Shown: in pieces, positions 1-6,905 of the stretch
How positions within the stretch are numbered: the first letter of the stretch is position 1
Layout: each line of letters opens with the position of its first letter
DNA from: CAYUAI01 sp964442745
GTDB lineage: Bacteria > Pseudomonadota > Gammaproteobacteria > S012-40
Assembly (NCBI GenBank): GCA_964442745.1
Contig: CAYUAI010000092.1
Location: 1-15,605 of the forward strand
DNA length: 15,605 bases
Direction: 5' to 3'
Translations under genes and position numbers: made by a program
The notes under the pieces: generated by a model
Seen by the model: the letters and a program-made list of their open reading frames with translations, nothing else
What the model was told of the DNA's origin: nothing
Databases searched by the model: none

Positions 1-70
1 GATTAAATCATTTTTTAAAGAGCCAACGGTATCCTTTGCTGCGGCCTAGTTAGTATGTTGTCTTCATTTC

Positions 71-727
71 TTACCAATGGGGAGGATACGTTCGCTCATA
101 GCCAGAGATGGATTCGATACGTTTCAACCACGCGTCAATTTTTGGATACGATGTCACCAGCGGTAATAGGCCCAGTTTGAGTGGTGCCGCCTCCGCTTGG
201 TTTAGTGCATTGATTAAACATTGTAGCCCCGGTAACCTAATAATATCTGCCGCGCTAATCTGATCACCGATCATAAATGGCTGGTTTGATAGTTTTTCCT
301 CAAGTTTAGCTAACATCTCATGACACAAGCCAGCAGCTTGTTTGATGTCGTCCGCTTTCTCTGCCGCCTTACCTGACCATAATGGAAACACTACCTTAAA
401 TAAACTGGGACTGGCATAATTAACGTGCTCAAGTGCACTCTGCCAGATATGAGCATATTCGCGAGAGGTTTCACCGAACAACGGTACGTCAGGATATTGG
501 CGATCAAGATACGCGATGATGGCGAGGGATTCACAAATGATGGTATCGCCATCTTTTAACACCGGAACTTGGCCCAGTGGATTCAATGTTAAAAATTCTG
601 CTGTTTTAGTTTCACCTTTTGATACTTCAAGCAATTTGGATTGATAGGCTAACCCTTTAACCTCTAAGGCCAGTAATACCGACCATGAATAAGGACTGCC
701 ACTGACCCAATACGCTTCGATACTCAT
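71..727 (-). CDS. Glutathione S-transferase family protein
   Basis: A 218-residue protein of typical cytosolic GST length, which would conjugate or reduce electrophiles with glutathione in the cytoplasm. The N-terminal thioredoxin-like domain (about residues 1-80) has GSPYSWSV, where GSTs carry their catalytic Ser/Cys/Tyr region. NPLGQVPVL contains the cis-proline that holds glutathione, and the following CESLAI supplies the Glu-Ser pair that binds the gamma-glutamyl group. The helical C-terminal domain contains the GDQISAADI segment, matching the GST N-capping/hydrophobic-staple motif. The ATG at 727 is preceded on the minus strand by AAGGAG about 11 bases away, a slightly long spacing. It is divergent from the AraC-type regulator at 921, which is the likely controller. 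Substrate and GST class are not determinable. Family assignment is secure. Confidence 0.93.
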   Translation of the reverse strand: MSIEAYWVSGSPYSWSVLLALEVKGLAYQSKLLEVSKGETKTAEFLTLNPLGQVPVLKDGDTIICESLAIIAYLDRQYPDVPLFGETSREYAHIWQSALEHVNYASPSLFKVVFPLWSGKAAEKADDIKQAAGLCHEMLAKLEEKLSNQPFMIGDQISAADIIRLPGLQCLINALNQAEAAPLKLGLLPLVTSYPKIDAWLKRIESISGYERTYPPHW

Positions 728-844
728 AATTCACTGTTCTCCTTCGTTTGCCATCAATAACTGAACGTGCATTATAGCGCTGAAATTTTAGCGGCAATAT
801 AACCATTTCACTCGAAATACTATCCAATCGTCTTTTAGCATTAG

Positions 845-862
845 ACAATAGGACTATTGTCA
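845..862. promoter_or_regulatory. Perfect 18-bp palindrome between divergent genes
   Basis: The arms gacaatag (845-852) and ctattgtc (855-862) are exact reverse complements separated by two bases. The site lies 58 bp upstream of the regulator's ATG and 117 bp upstream of the GST start, in the only non-coding gap between them. Position and symmetry suit an operator for a dimeric regulator. AraC proteins more often bind direct repeats, so the binder may be another protein. No convincing -35/-10 pair was found beside it. Confidence 0.5.
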
Positions 863-920
863 TGGGTGGATAAATATGCCATGGTTAGATTCAGCAATAT
901 TATTTAAGCCTAGGTGATTG

Positions 921-1856
921 ATGGATGTTTTAGCGGATGTTTTGGCAGTGACTCGATTTAGCAACACCACCTTGTGTCAAGTGGCTTTTACCGCGCCTTG
1001 GGGAATTGAGTTTACCTCGGCCAAACGTGCGACCTTTCATATTGTGAGTCGTGGTAGTTGTTGGTTGATCATTGATGATACGACGGCACCGATTCGTATG
1101 GTACAAGGGGATGTGGTGTTATTACCGCATGGGCGTTGGCATGCGATGGCCGATCCGCCTGATACGCCGATGGCACATTACACCGATGTGGCACAACCGA
1201 TGTGTTTTAAAAGCTTGAGTGATGATATTTCAGTGGCGTTGTTTTGTGGTGCCTATTATTTTGAACAAGATGGACCACATCCTTTGTTATCGTTATTGCC
1301 TCCGGTGATTTATTTGCCTGCCAATCAAGCGCAAAGCCACCAAGCATTGCAAACCATGGTGCGTCAATTAATGTACGAGCAATGCAGTGCTGATCAACCA
1401 GGCAATAGTGCCGTCATTGCTCGATTGATGGATGTGTTGTTTATTTACATGGTGCGAGCTTGGCTGGCAAAACAGCCTGACGATAGCGGCGGATGGCTAG
1501 GTGCCTTGCGTGATCCGAAAATTGGCAAAATTTTATCACTGATGCATGGCGCACCGGAGCAACGCTGGACCGTTGAATCCTTAGCGAAAACGGTCTCAAT
1601 GTCACGTGCGGCTTTTGCCAAACGTTTTTCAACCCTAGTGGGTCAAGCGCCATTAAGCTATCTAAAACACTGGCGTTTAGATTTAGCTGCAAAACTGCTC
1701 AAAACCTCAACCTTGCCGATTTCCACCGTGGCAACCACCGTGGGTTATGAGTCTGAAACCTCCTTTAGCAAAACCTTTCGCCAAAGTCGTGGTATGTCAC
1801 CTGGGCAATATCGTGCTGTCCATCGTGATGAAACGACAAAAGAAACCATTCCATAG
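921..1856 (+). CDS. AraC-family transcriptional regulator with N-terminal cupin-like domain
   Basis: A 311-residue activator/repressor. Residues 1 to about 190 form a cupin-type sensor typical of the AraC subfamily that opens with an MDVLxDVL motif, seen here as MDVLADVL; it contains FHIVSRGSCWL and GDVVLLPHGRWHAM strands. The C-terminal region (about 205-300) is the double helix-turn-helix: LAKTVSMSRAAFAKRF is the first HTH, and ISTVATTVGYESETSFSKTF followed by MSPGQYR is the diagnostic second HTH and end of the AraC signature. The ATG at 921 was preferred to the TTG at 918 because AGGTG (912-916) sits just upstream and the family consensus begins there. Divergent orientation to the GST gene suggests control of that gene. 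The effector is unknown. Confidence 0.92.
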   Translation: MDVLADVLAVTRFSNTTLCQVAFTAPWGIEFTSAKRATFHIVSRGSCWLIIDDTTAPIRMVQGDVVLLPHGRWHAMADPPDTPMAHYTDVAQPMCFKSLSDDISVALFCGAYYFEQDGPHPLLSLLPPVIYLPANQAQSHQALQTMVRQLMYEQCSADQPGNSAVIARLMDVLFIYMVRAWLAKQPDDSGGWLGALRDPKIGKILSLMHGAPEQRWTVESLAKTVSMSRAAFAKRFSTLVGQAPLSYLKHWRLDLAAKLLKTSTLPISTVATTVGYESETSFSKTFRQSRGMSPGQYRAVHRDETTKETIP

Positions 1857-1908
1857 AAATCGATTACTGATTTTTTTGATTTGTTCAATTTTCCCACACT
1901 CCGCCGTG

Positions 1909-2045
1909 ATAGAAATTCGTCATGGCCCAAATATCTGCGATGTAATCACAATCAACTCATCACATTAATTTCAAAACAACCAAGCGATAAAACTTGACGC
2001 AGCCTATACGGGTAATGTAAAAAGTACTGAGACAATATTCCTTGT
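1909..2045 (+). repeat. 137-bp dispersed repeat, copy A
   Basis: This block matches 6739-6875 in the same orientation at 129 of 137 positions, including a run of 45 identical bases (1936-1980). Identity stops abruptly at both ends: bases 1857-1908 and those after 2045 do not match the flanks of copy B. It has no obvious terminal inverted repeats and no open frame worth calling. It follows the AraC gene by 52 bp. Its nature (old MITE, IS remnant or structured intergenic repeat) is not settled. Confidence 0.9.
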
Positions 2046-2090
2046 CTGTCACTTGAGCCTTGATGCCACATTTGTTGCTAATTGATGTGG

Positions 2091-2115
2091 GGTGGATAAG
2101 CGCAGCGCATCCACC
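2091..2115 (+). repeat. REP palindrome, left of RAYT gene
   Basis: A 25-base imperfect palindrome with arms ggtggat (2091-2097) and atccacc (2109-2115) around a GC-rich centre. It is the reverse complement of the palindrome at 2675-2699 apart from one base, so the two form an inverted pair around the transposase gene, the usual arrangement for REP-associated tyrosine transposases. It sits 15 bp past the transposase stop codon. Confidence 0.88.
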
Positions 2116-2130
2116 AAAAACCACGCCGCA

Positions 2131-2649
2131 TCACTCCACATTCATCTTTGAAATACCCTCCGGCTCCTCAGCTCCCCAATCCATCTCATAAATTCCTTTG
2201 TCAACCCATCGGGAAAACGAAGACCACGGCCAGTCTTTTGGGCTTTTCACCCGTCCATGTTTTACCGGATTGTAATGAATATAATCCATGTGTCTGAGCC
2301 AATCATCTTGATCACGAATCACGTGTTCCCAAAAACGGCGTTGCCATACCAAACGTTCGTTACGCTCATTACTTTCTGGGTGAATTTTACGTGAAACGGC
2401 CTTTTTGATTTCACGCCAACGACTAGAATAGTCGGCATCCATTTCTGGTAGGCGCCATATACAATGCAAATGATCAGGCAAAATGACGATAGCATCCATT
2501 CGAAACGGATAAGACGACTTCACTTTTCGAAAAGCATTTCGTAATATTCCAACCCGATATTCCGTATTAAAAACAGCTCTCCGCTGATAAGTAACCACCG
2601 TAAAAAAATACACACCACCGGCAATATAAGCTCTATGATATTGACTCAT
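2131..2649 (-). CDS. REP-associated tyrosine transposase (RAYT, IS200-like Y1 fold)
   Basis: A 172-residue HUH-superfamily single-strand nuclease that recognises and cuts REP palindromes. The HUH metal site is H60-L-H62 within ILPDHLHCIW. The catalytic tyrosine lies in the conserved YIHYNPVKHG block, most likely Tyr123. The N-terminal YFFTVVTYQRR and the later WPWSSFSRW are also characteristic of RAYTs. Length is normal and the frame is intact, so it could be active. The ATG at 2649 has no evident Shine-Dalgarno sequence, consistent with low expression. The gene is bracketed by inverted REP palindromes at 2091-2115 and 2675-2699. RAYTs are usually domesticated single-copy genes that spread REPs rather than moving themselves; whether this one also acts on the divergent REPs at 8010-9121 is inference. 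Confidence 0.95.
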   Translation of the reverse strand: MSQYHRAYIAGGVYFFTVVTYQRRAVFNTEYRVGILRNAFRKVKSSYPFRMDAIVILPDHLHCIWRLPEMDADYSSRWREIKKAVSRKIHPESNERNERLVWQRRFWEHVIRDQDDWLRHMDYIHYNPVKHGRVKSPKDWPWSSFSRWVDKGIYEMDWGAEEPEGISKMNVE

Positions 2650-2674
2650 AAGATATTAATTGATTTATGTATTT

Positions 2675-2699
2675 GGTGGATGCGCGGCGCTTATCCACC
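2675..2699 (-). repeat. REP palindrome, right of RAYT gene
   Basis: The arms ggtggat (2675-2681) and atccacc (2693-2699) flank a GC-rich core. It matches the inverse of the palindrome at 2091-2115 at 24 of 25 positions and lies 25 bp upstream of the RAYT start codon. Confidence 0.88.
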
Positions 2700-3060
2700 G
2701 GACAAAACTGTCTCCGATTTGATCCTCTCTATTGCGATATTATTTCACCATCAATGTTGATTTGCATTGATACGCATTGAGCCTTCCCTATTTTAATCGT
2801 TGTTGGCTAAAAAATATCGATGTATCCATAAAATCCACATTTTTTTATAACCAAGACACGAAAGTGTACTGACTTTAAAAAAATGTTTGGGATTTATTTT
2901 GTAAACCCAGCCAATTTTTCGTTGTTGCGCTTGGCTCTGATTAATGTCGTTCATGTGCCAATCGAAAGATTTTTAATGATTGTCATCAGCCCAGACCCTC
3001 CTAGGAAAATCATCGGGTATTCGCGTCAACCAAGAATAAGGGGCTAAGTTGATTGCCCGA
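2700..3060. other. Intergenic stretch without recognisable gene
   Basis: An AT-rich stretch between the REP and the toxin-antitoxin promoter. No frame with a ribosome binding site or recognisable protein was found on either strand. Only short weak hairpins are visible, for example acac/gtgt arms near 2865. It may be decayed sequence left by insertions. Confidence 0.5.
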
Positions 3061-3089
3061 TTGACACAGCGTATACGCCGGACTATAGT
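3061..3089 (+). promoter_or_regulatory. Sigma-70-type promoter of the toxin-antitoxin operon
   Basis: TTGACA at 3061-3066 and TATAGT at 3084-3089 are separated by an optimal 17 bp; the -35 box is a perfect consensus match. Initiation would be near 3096, giving a leader of roughly 30 bases. AGAGG at 3116-3120 is the ribosome binding site for the ATG at 3128. The palindromes gtatac (3071-3076) and gttataac (3105-3112) lie within and just after the promoter and are candidate autorepression operators for the antitoxin. Confidence 0.75.
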
Positions 3090-3127
3090 AAGTTATTACA
3101 TTAGTTATAACAATCAGAGGCTATGTT

Positions 3128-3352
3128 ATGCTCAAAGTAAAGATTACCCCGATTGGTAACTCACTGGGGATTTTATTACCAAAAGAAGCACTTATAAAAA
3201 TGAATGCGGCTAAAGGCGATACCTTCTATTTAATCGAAGGCCCAGAAGGTTATACACTAACGCCCTATCAAAATGATTTTGAAAATCAGATGAAAGCCGC
3301 TAAAAAAGTGATGAAAAATTACAAAAACGCTTTACATGAACTTGCAAAATGA
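3128..3352 (+). CDS. AbrB/MazE (SpoVT)-type antitoxin
   Basis: A 74-residue protein. Residues 1-45 match a swapped-hairpin AbrB/MazE DNA-binding domain: VKITPIGNSLGILLPKEAL is the hallmark 'xxGNSxGixIPK' loop-strand motif, followed by KGDTFYLIEGPEGYTLTPY. The remaining lysine-rich tail (about 50-74) would be the flexible segment that binds and neutralises the toxin. It should repress its own promoter, which has a consensus -35/-10 just upstream. The stop codon overlaps the toxin's start in an ATGA tetranucleotide at 3349-3352, so the two are translationally coupled. Family assignment is secure; partnering with a Doc toxin rather than MazF is inferred from the overlap. Confidence 0.92.
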   Translation: MLKVKITPIGNSLGILLPKEALIKMNAAKGDTFYLIEGPEGYTLTPYQNDFENQMKAAKKVMKNYKNALHELAK

Positions 3353-3738
3353 AAGAACCCATATGGATTTTGCACAAAACGGTGTTGGCGGTTCATCAGA
3401 TGTTACTCGCTTCACATGGTGGCAATGCTGGCATTCGAGATTTTAAATTACTAGACTCAGCGCTGGCTAGGCCAAGACAACGTTTTGGTTATGAACTTGA
3501 ATCAACAATTTTTGATTTAGCATCATCATATAGTTTCGGAATCGTAAAAAATCACCCATTTATTGATGGCAAAAAAAGAGTAGGACTTACCGTTGGTGCA
3601 ATTTTTTTGGAGATTAATGGTTTCACTCTTAACGCAGCAGAACCAGAAACCGCTGTCGTCTTTGAAAACGTAGCTAAGGGATCTTTTGTAGAGAAAGAAC
3701 TAGCACTTTGGTATAAAAACAATTCTTTGAAAACTTAG
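3349..3738 (+). CDS. doc: Death-on-curing (Doc) family toxin, Fic fold
   Basis: A 129-residue protein of normal Doc length. Doc toxins phosphorylate elongation factor Tu, using ATP in the inverted orientation relative to AMPylating Fic enzymes, and so halt translation. The Fic motif is at residues 69-77, HPFIDGKKR. His69 is the catalytic base and Asp73 the metal-site acid. The usual consensus is HxFxD(A/G)NKR, so the Asn at position 75 is replaced by Lys here (codon aaa in an A-rich run, 3581-3587). That Asn normally helps to position phosphates, so activity may be altered or lost. The remaining Doc features are present: the N-terminal IRDFKLLDSALARPRQ helix and the FLEINGFTL segment. It overlaps the antitoxin by four bases. 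Confidence 0.92.
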   Translation: MKEPIWILHKTVLAVHQMLLASHGGNAGIRDFKLLDSALARPRQRFGYELESTIFDLASSYSFGIVKNHPFIDGKKRVGLTVGAIFLEINGFTLNAAEPETAVVFENVAKGSFVEKELALWYKNNSLKT

Positions 3739-3893
3739 TTTGTGCCTTCCCGAAACCTACATAAGATGGATCCAAAAGTCAAGACAGCTATTCCAAAAAA
3801 TAAGACATCAGGTTAATAGTGAACATCAAATTAAAAAAAGATGTGACAGCAGGAGGATTCAGGAAACAAAGTCGAGATGCCCAAATAGAGAAG

Positions 3894-4491
3894 CTACTTC
3901 GTGTCCATTTTCCCCCTCCCGTCTGCGGGTTTTTCCGCAAGTGCAACATCTTCATAAATAGCATCCATGCTTGTAGAAAAATCAATGCTGGCAAGTTCGA
4001 CTGCCGCCTCTTCTACATAAGGGTACAAAACCCAATGGTTCGTCGCGTCACGGCGAAAATAATCGACACTTATCCTATCAGGATCGATAATAAGGTATTC
4101 CTTTAACTCAGATAATTGCCGGTACATAGCAAATTTACGGCCTCGATCATAGGCTGAAGTTGATTCCGATAAGACTTCGATAATCAGGCTCGGATGCTTT
4201 TTATAATATTCGTATTGCCGGTCACGCTCATCACAAGTGACCACAACATCGGGATAGAAAAAGGCGTCTACCGTCTCAACGTGAACTTTCATCTCTGCCA
4301 TATAAACCGGGCACGTGGCTGCGTAAAAGGGCGAATAAATTGCCTGCAACGGTAACATGGGCATCTTTTGCCCCTGCCATCGCACAAATATCACCCTTCA
4401 CGTATTCGTGCTTGACGTTACTAGGTTGATTTTTTTCCCAGGCAAGATAAGCTTGTGGCGTCAGTGTCTGAGTATTTTTAGATAAAGACAT
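3894..4491 (-). pseudogene. Uma2-family (DUF820) PD-(D/E)xK nuclease-like gene, frameshifted
   Basis: Two overlapping minus-strand frames together make one Uma2 protein. The 5' part (from 4491) encodes LTPQAYLAWEKNQPSNVKHEYVKGDICAMAGA..HVTVAGNLFALLRSHV. The 3' part (to 3894) resumes with CPVYMAEMKVHVE and continues through DAFFYPDVVVTCDERD, SLIIEVLSESTSAYDRGRKFAMY and LKEYLIIDP. Family members normally carry a few residues between 'LRSHV' and 'CRVYMADMKV', so a small deletion near 4308-4312 probably caused the shift. The active-site residues Asp (PDVVV), Glu (IIEVLS) and Lys (DRGRK) all lie in the out-of-frame 3' part. The start is ATG 4491, with GGAGG five bases upstream; the earlier ATG at 4503 precedes that site. 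Uma2 genes are common, multicopy and of uncertain function. A sequencing error remains possible. Confidence 0.85.
3918..3934 (+). terminator. Possible intrinsic terminator for the toxin-antitoxin operon
   Basis: The arms cccg (3918-3921) and cggg (3926-3929) with a four-base loop are followed by five T residues (3930-3934). It lies 180 bp after the toxin stop codon, inside the 3' end of the convergent Uma2 remnant. The stem is short, so this is weak evidence. Confidence 0.35.
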
Positions 4492-4583
4492 GCTATCCTC
4501 CATCGTTTGATCACGTCGAATCTAATCAATTAAAAAATTGACAAATTATACCGAGCTATTTCCATTAAGCCAAACAGTAATAA

Positions 4584-4979
4584 CTAAATGCTGAGATTAT
4601 TGGTATACACAATCCCTTTATTTCCTTTATAGGTAATAGGTGGTGATATTTTTTTAATAACGTCTACCCGCCAGCCCCACTTATCTCCGGCTTGCCAGGC
4701 CCAAATGGAATTTTTCGTCACACAATGTTTATCTACATCAGCATAAAATTGTTTTTTTGATTGATATTGAAAACACTCGGTGAATTTAATAATACCGATA
4801 ATTCTTGATTTGAATTTTTTAGTTTTTCCGGGTGTTTCCATTAACAAGAGCGCCTGATTTAAATATTTATCAGGCAGCGGGTAGCGTCGAGTTTCGATCA
4901 CCTTTACACCTTTCAGTATTTTATCAGCGATGGGATACTGAATGTTAATGGCGGTGTAATGATCCTGGTTGGATATCAT
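4584..4979 (-). CDS. ASCH-domain protein
   Basis: A 131-residue protein. The ASCH signature GxKxxExR is present as GVKVIETR near residues 24-31, preceded by the strand-helix INIQYPIADKIL. The later segments SRIIGIIKFTECF and WAWQAGDKWGWRVDVIKKI fit the PUA-like beta-barrel core. ASCH domains are PUA-related and thought to bind RNA; characterised members include an N4-acetylcytidine amidohydrolase (YqfB) and a ribonuclease. Here the start codon overlaps the stop of the radical SAM gene (ATGA at 4976-4979), which shows translational coupling and argues for a shared process. No strong ribosome binding site of its own is visible. Substrate and activity are unknown; it could be the recognition or nuclease partner of the enzyme upstream. 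Fold call is fairly sure, function is not. Confidence 0.8.
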   Translation of the reverse strand: MISNQDHYTAINIQYPIADKILKGVKVIETRRYPLPDKYLNQALLLMETPGKTKKFKSRIIGIIKFTECFQYQSKKQFYADVDKHCVTKNSIWAWQAGDKWGWRVDVIKKISPPITYKGNKGIVYTNNLSI

Positions 4980-6361
4980 TCTTTTTTACTCGCTTTCTCA
5001 CGTACTTTTAGCTGTTTAAATGTTAAATTTCCTAATGGCGTATCAATGCCAATAGGATCGATCTCAGGGCTTTTATTACTACTGAGTTTTAAGCGAGTTG
5101 TATACTTGATACTGCGGGCATCAATCGTAAAGTGTTTAACTTGGCCTTTTGCATTGCAACAATCGGTTTTGTTATCCCAGAGGTTTTGATGTTTCCAAAA
5201 AAATGACTCGCCGTTGCCAATATAACAAGTGGTAAACTCAATACCTTGTTTTTTGCAAAGCCCATGAATTTTTTCGTAATAAGCCGTGATTTCACGCTCG
5301 GAGTACTGATAAAGTGTGGCATGCCGTTTACTGTCTTTACTAAAAAAACTCCTTAAATCAACTCCGGTAGATTCAGTGATGTGATTCATTGATTGGCCAG
5401 CGAGTCGTACAAATCCGACTAATATACTTTTTGCACCATGATCTGCGACCGCTTGGATAATATCATAACTGAAGTAATCAAATGAAAGTTGGCGTTTTAA
5501 TCCATCAAAATCTGGGTTGGTGTAATAGCCATCAGGATAAATCGGAAATAAAGGATTAATACGCACGGTTGTCCAAAAACCATTATCGGTTAATTTTTTA
5601 ACGGCGTTTAGCCGCCTGACAGATGAAGGTGCTCCGGGTTCAATCAGCTTATTTAAGCGATCATTGATGGAAGGAATACTGATTTGAACAGACGCTAAAT
5701 CGGGATCTAATACCGCTAGATATTCATCATAGGCTACCAGGTCTGAGCGGGTCACGATAATATACGGATATTGATAATATCGTAGCAGTTTTAATAACTC
5801 ATAGGTGACGCGATATTTTTTATCCATATGCATGAATCCATCGGAACCTGATCCAATACGCAGGGGTATTCTTTGTTCTAAAACCTTCCGCCATTTGCTC
5901 TTTTTATCGGTTTCAAATACGGTATAAAATGCCTTCCAAACGGTAGTAATATCACGTGGCATAGGGAAAGGTTCATTCCAGTATTTGTGCGAAGTTAACT
6001 CCACTTTGCTATAACAATATTCACAATTGTGAACACAACCCCGACCGTAGGTATCCATTTCGAAGGCATATAAACATTGCTGGCAAGTCGTATGGGTATT
6101 GATGAGTTTAAACGGATCATTGGCACCAAATACGATACCACCACGAGGTTGATTATAGCCAAAACGTTGTTCGAGACGCCGGTAAATTTCAAAATCATAG
6201 TCAGTTTGATATTTTGAAATATTCCGCAACTTTTCAGCATTCGCTAACACCTTATCTGACTTTGGTGTGGGGGCTTGTTGGCGATTGACGGCCATGGCAT
6301 TCAGTTTTTTTTCTGAGCTTATTGGCAATTTGACAATATTATTTACCTTATTACTTTCCAC
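4976..6361 (-). CDS. Radical SAM protein, spore-photoproduct-lyase (SPL)-like
   Basis: A 461-residue enzyme. The radical SAM cluster motif is C109-VHN-C113-EY-C116 (CX3CX2C), within YGRGCVHNCEYCYSK, which should bind a 4Fe-4S cluster and cleave S-adenosylmethionine. Later blocks typical of the SPL-like group are RIGSGSDGFMHMDKKYRVT, YIIVTRSDLV, VQISIPSI and IEPGAPSSVRRLNAVKKL. A CQQC pair at residues 93-96 just before the cluster motif and a CC near the C-terminus (DNKTDCCNAKG) could bind a second metal. SPL itself repairs spore photoproduct in DNA, but most homologues have unknown substrates. The start is GTG 6361, because GAGGTGAT lies just upstream at good spacing. The first roughly 50 residues are low-complexity and polar. 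It forms a two-gene operon with the ASCH gene. Confidence 0.88.
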   Translation of the reverse strand: MESNKVNNIVKLPISSEKKLNAMAVNRQQAPTPKSDKVLANAEKLRNISKYQTDYDFEIYRRLEQRFGYNQPRGGIVFGANDPFKLINTHTTCQQCLYAFEMDTYGRGCVHNCEYCYSKVELTSHKYWNEPFPMPRDITTVWKAFYTVFETDKKSKWRKVLEQRIPLRIGSGSDGFMHMDKKYRVTYELLKLLRYYQYPYIIVTRSDLVAYDEYLAVLDPDLASVQISIPSINDRLNKLIEPGAPSSVRRLNAVKKLTDNGFWTTVRINPLFPIYPDGYYTNPDFDGLKRQLSFDYFSYDIIQAVADHGAKSILVGFVRLAGQSMNHITESTGVDLRSFFSKDSKRHATLYQYSEREITAYYEKIHGLCKKQGIEFTTCYIGNGESFFWKHQNLWDNKTDCCNAKGQVKHFTIDARSIKYTTRLKLSSNKSPEIDPIGIDTPLGNLTFKQLKVREKASKKE

Positions 6362-6564
6362 ATATCACCTCGAAATAAACAAAAATAAATTAGTTTGAAT
6401 TATTTTTCTTGGTGTTTAGTTAACGATGTATTATTATATGCTCGTAGCGTTTGAGATTGAGGTTATTGAGTACGAGGTATATGGAATTTGACAGTTGGTT
6501 CACTGGTACGATTATAAAGTGTTCTAGCTAATCACTCTTGAACGCTGGTTTGAGCATTACCCCA

Positions 6565-6585
6565 TTACCATTAAGTTAATGGTAA
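6565..6585. promoter_or_regulatory. Perfect 21-bp palindrome, operator-like
   Basis: The arms ttaccattaa (6565-6574) and ttaatggtaa (6576-6585) are exact reverse complements around a single base. It lies about 200 bp upstream of the radical SAM start and upstream of both candidate -10 boxes, where an activator or repressor could bind. It lacks a T-run and is AT-rich, so it is unlikely to be a terminator. Confidence 0.45.
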
Positions 6586-6629
6586 GTATATGGTATTCCA
6601 CGCTTAACGTATGTCTTCCGTAAAATATA

Positions 6630-6727
6630 GGCGCTTGAAAACAACCTTCCCCGCAGAGCTTTCGAGCATAAAGACGAACTTAACTTAAGCTCAGGTGGCG
6701 TTGTTATTCGCCTAAAGCGCCTGTTTT
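6630..6727 (+). other. Possible structured RNA or terminator-like fold
   Basis: The outer stem pairs ggcgctt (6630-6636) with aagcgcc (6715-6721) and is followed by tgttttt. Nested inside are gagctt/aagctc (6656-6661 with 6687-6692) and ggcg/cgcc (6697-6700 with 6708-6711). This is compatible with a branched RNA ending in a weak U-tract, or with chance. It matches no RNA family that I recognise and it abuts repeat copy B. Confidence 0.3.
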
Positions 6728-6738
6728 TGATCGACATT

Positions 6739-6875
6739 ATAGAAATATGTCATGGCCCAAGTAGCTGCGATGTAATCACAATCAACTCATCACATTAATT
6801 TCAAAACAACCAAGCAATAAAACTTGACGCAACCTATACGCGTGATGTAAAAAGTACTGAGACAATATTCCTTGT
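6739..6875 (+). repeat. 137-bp dispersed repeat, copy B
   Basis: This copy is in the same orientation as 1909-2045, with eight substitutions and no indels. It ends 30 bp before the 195-bp inverted-repeat element. Together the two copies enclose the RAYT, toxin-antitoxin, Uma2, ASCH and radical SAM genes. Confidence 0.9.
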
Positions 6876-6905
6876 TTCAGAAAGTGAAGCACCGTTTATC
6901 TAGGA

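Larger units (their letters stand above)
6362..6738. other. Intergenic region upstream of the radical SAM gene
   Basis: No coding frame is supported. On the minus strand a TATAAT hexamer at 6438-6433 and another at 6516-6511 are candidate -10 boxes for the radical SAM-ASCH operon, but neither has a good -35 box at the right distance. The region also holds a perfect palindrome (6565-6585) and a structured block (6630-6727), listed separately. Confidence 0.5.

Noticed and set aside
3188..3352. MazF-type partner expected for the MazE-like antitoxin
   Set aside because: The only overlapping gene is a Doc-fold toxin, and no MazF-like sequence occurs in the window.
3740..4106. Plus-strand open frames downstream of the toxin
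   Set aside because: They run antisense into the Uma2 remnant, whose protein similarity is clear on the minus strand.
4276..4394. Programmed frameshifting to explain the two Uma2 frames
   Set aside because: No slippery heptamer is seen at the overlap, and residues normally present at the junction are missing, which fits a deletion.
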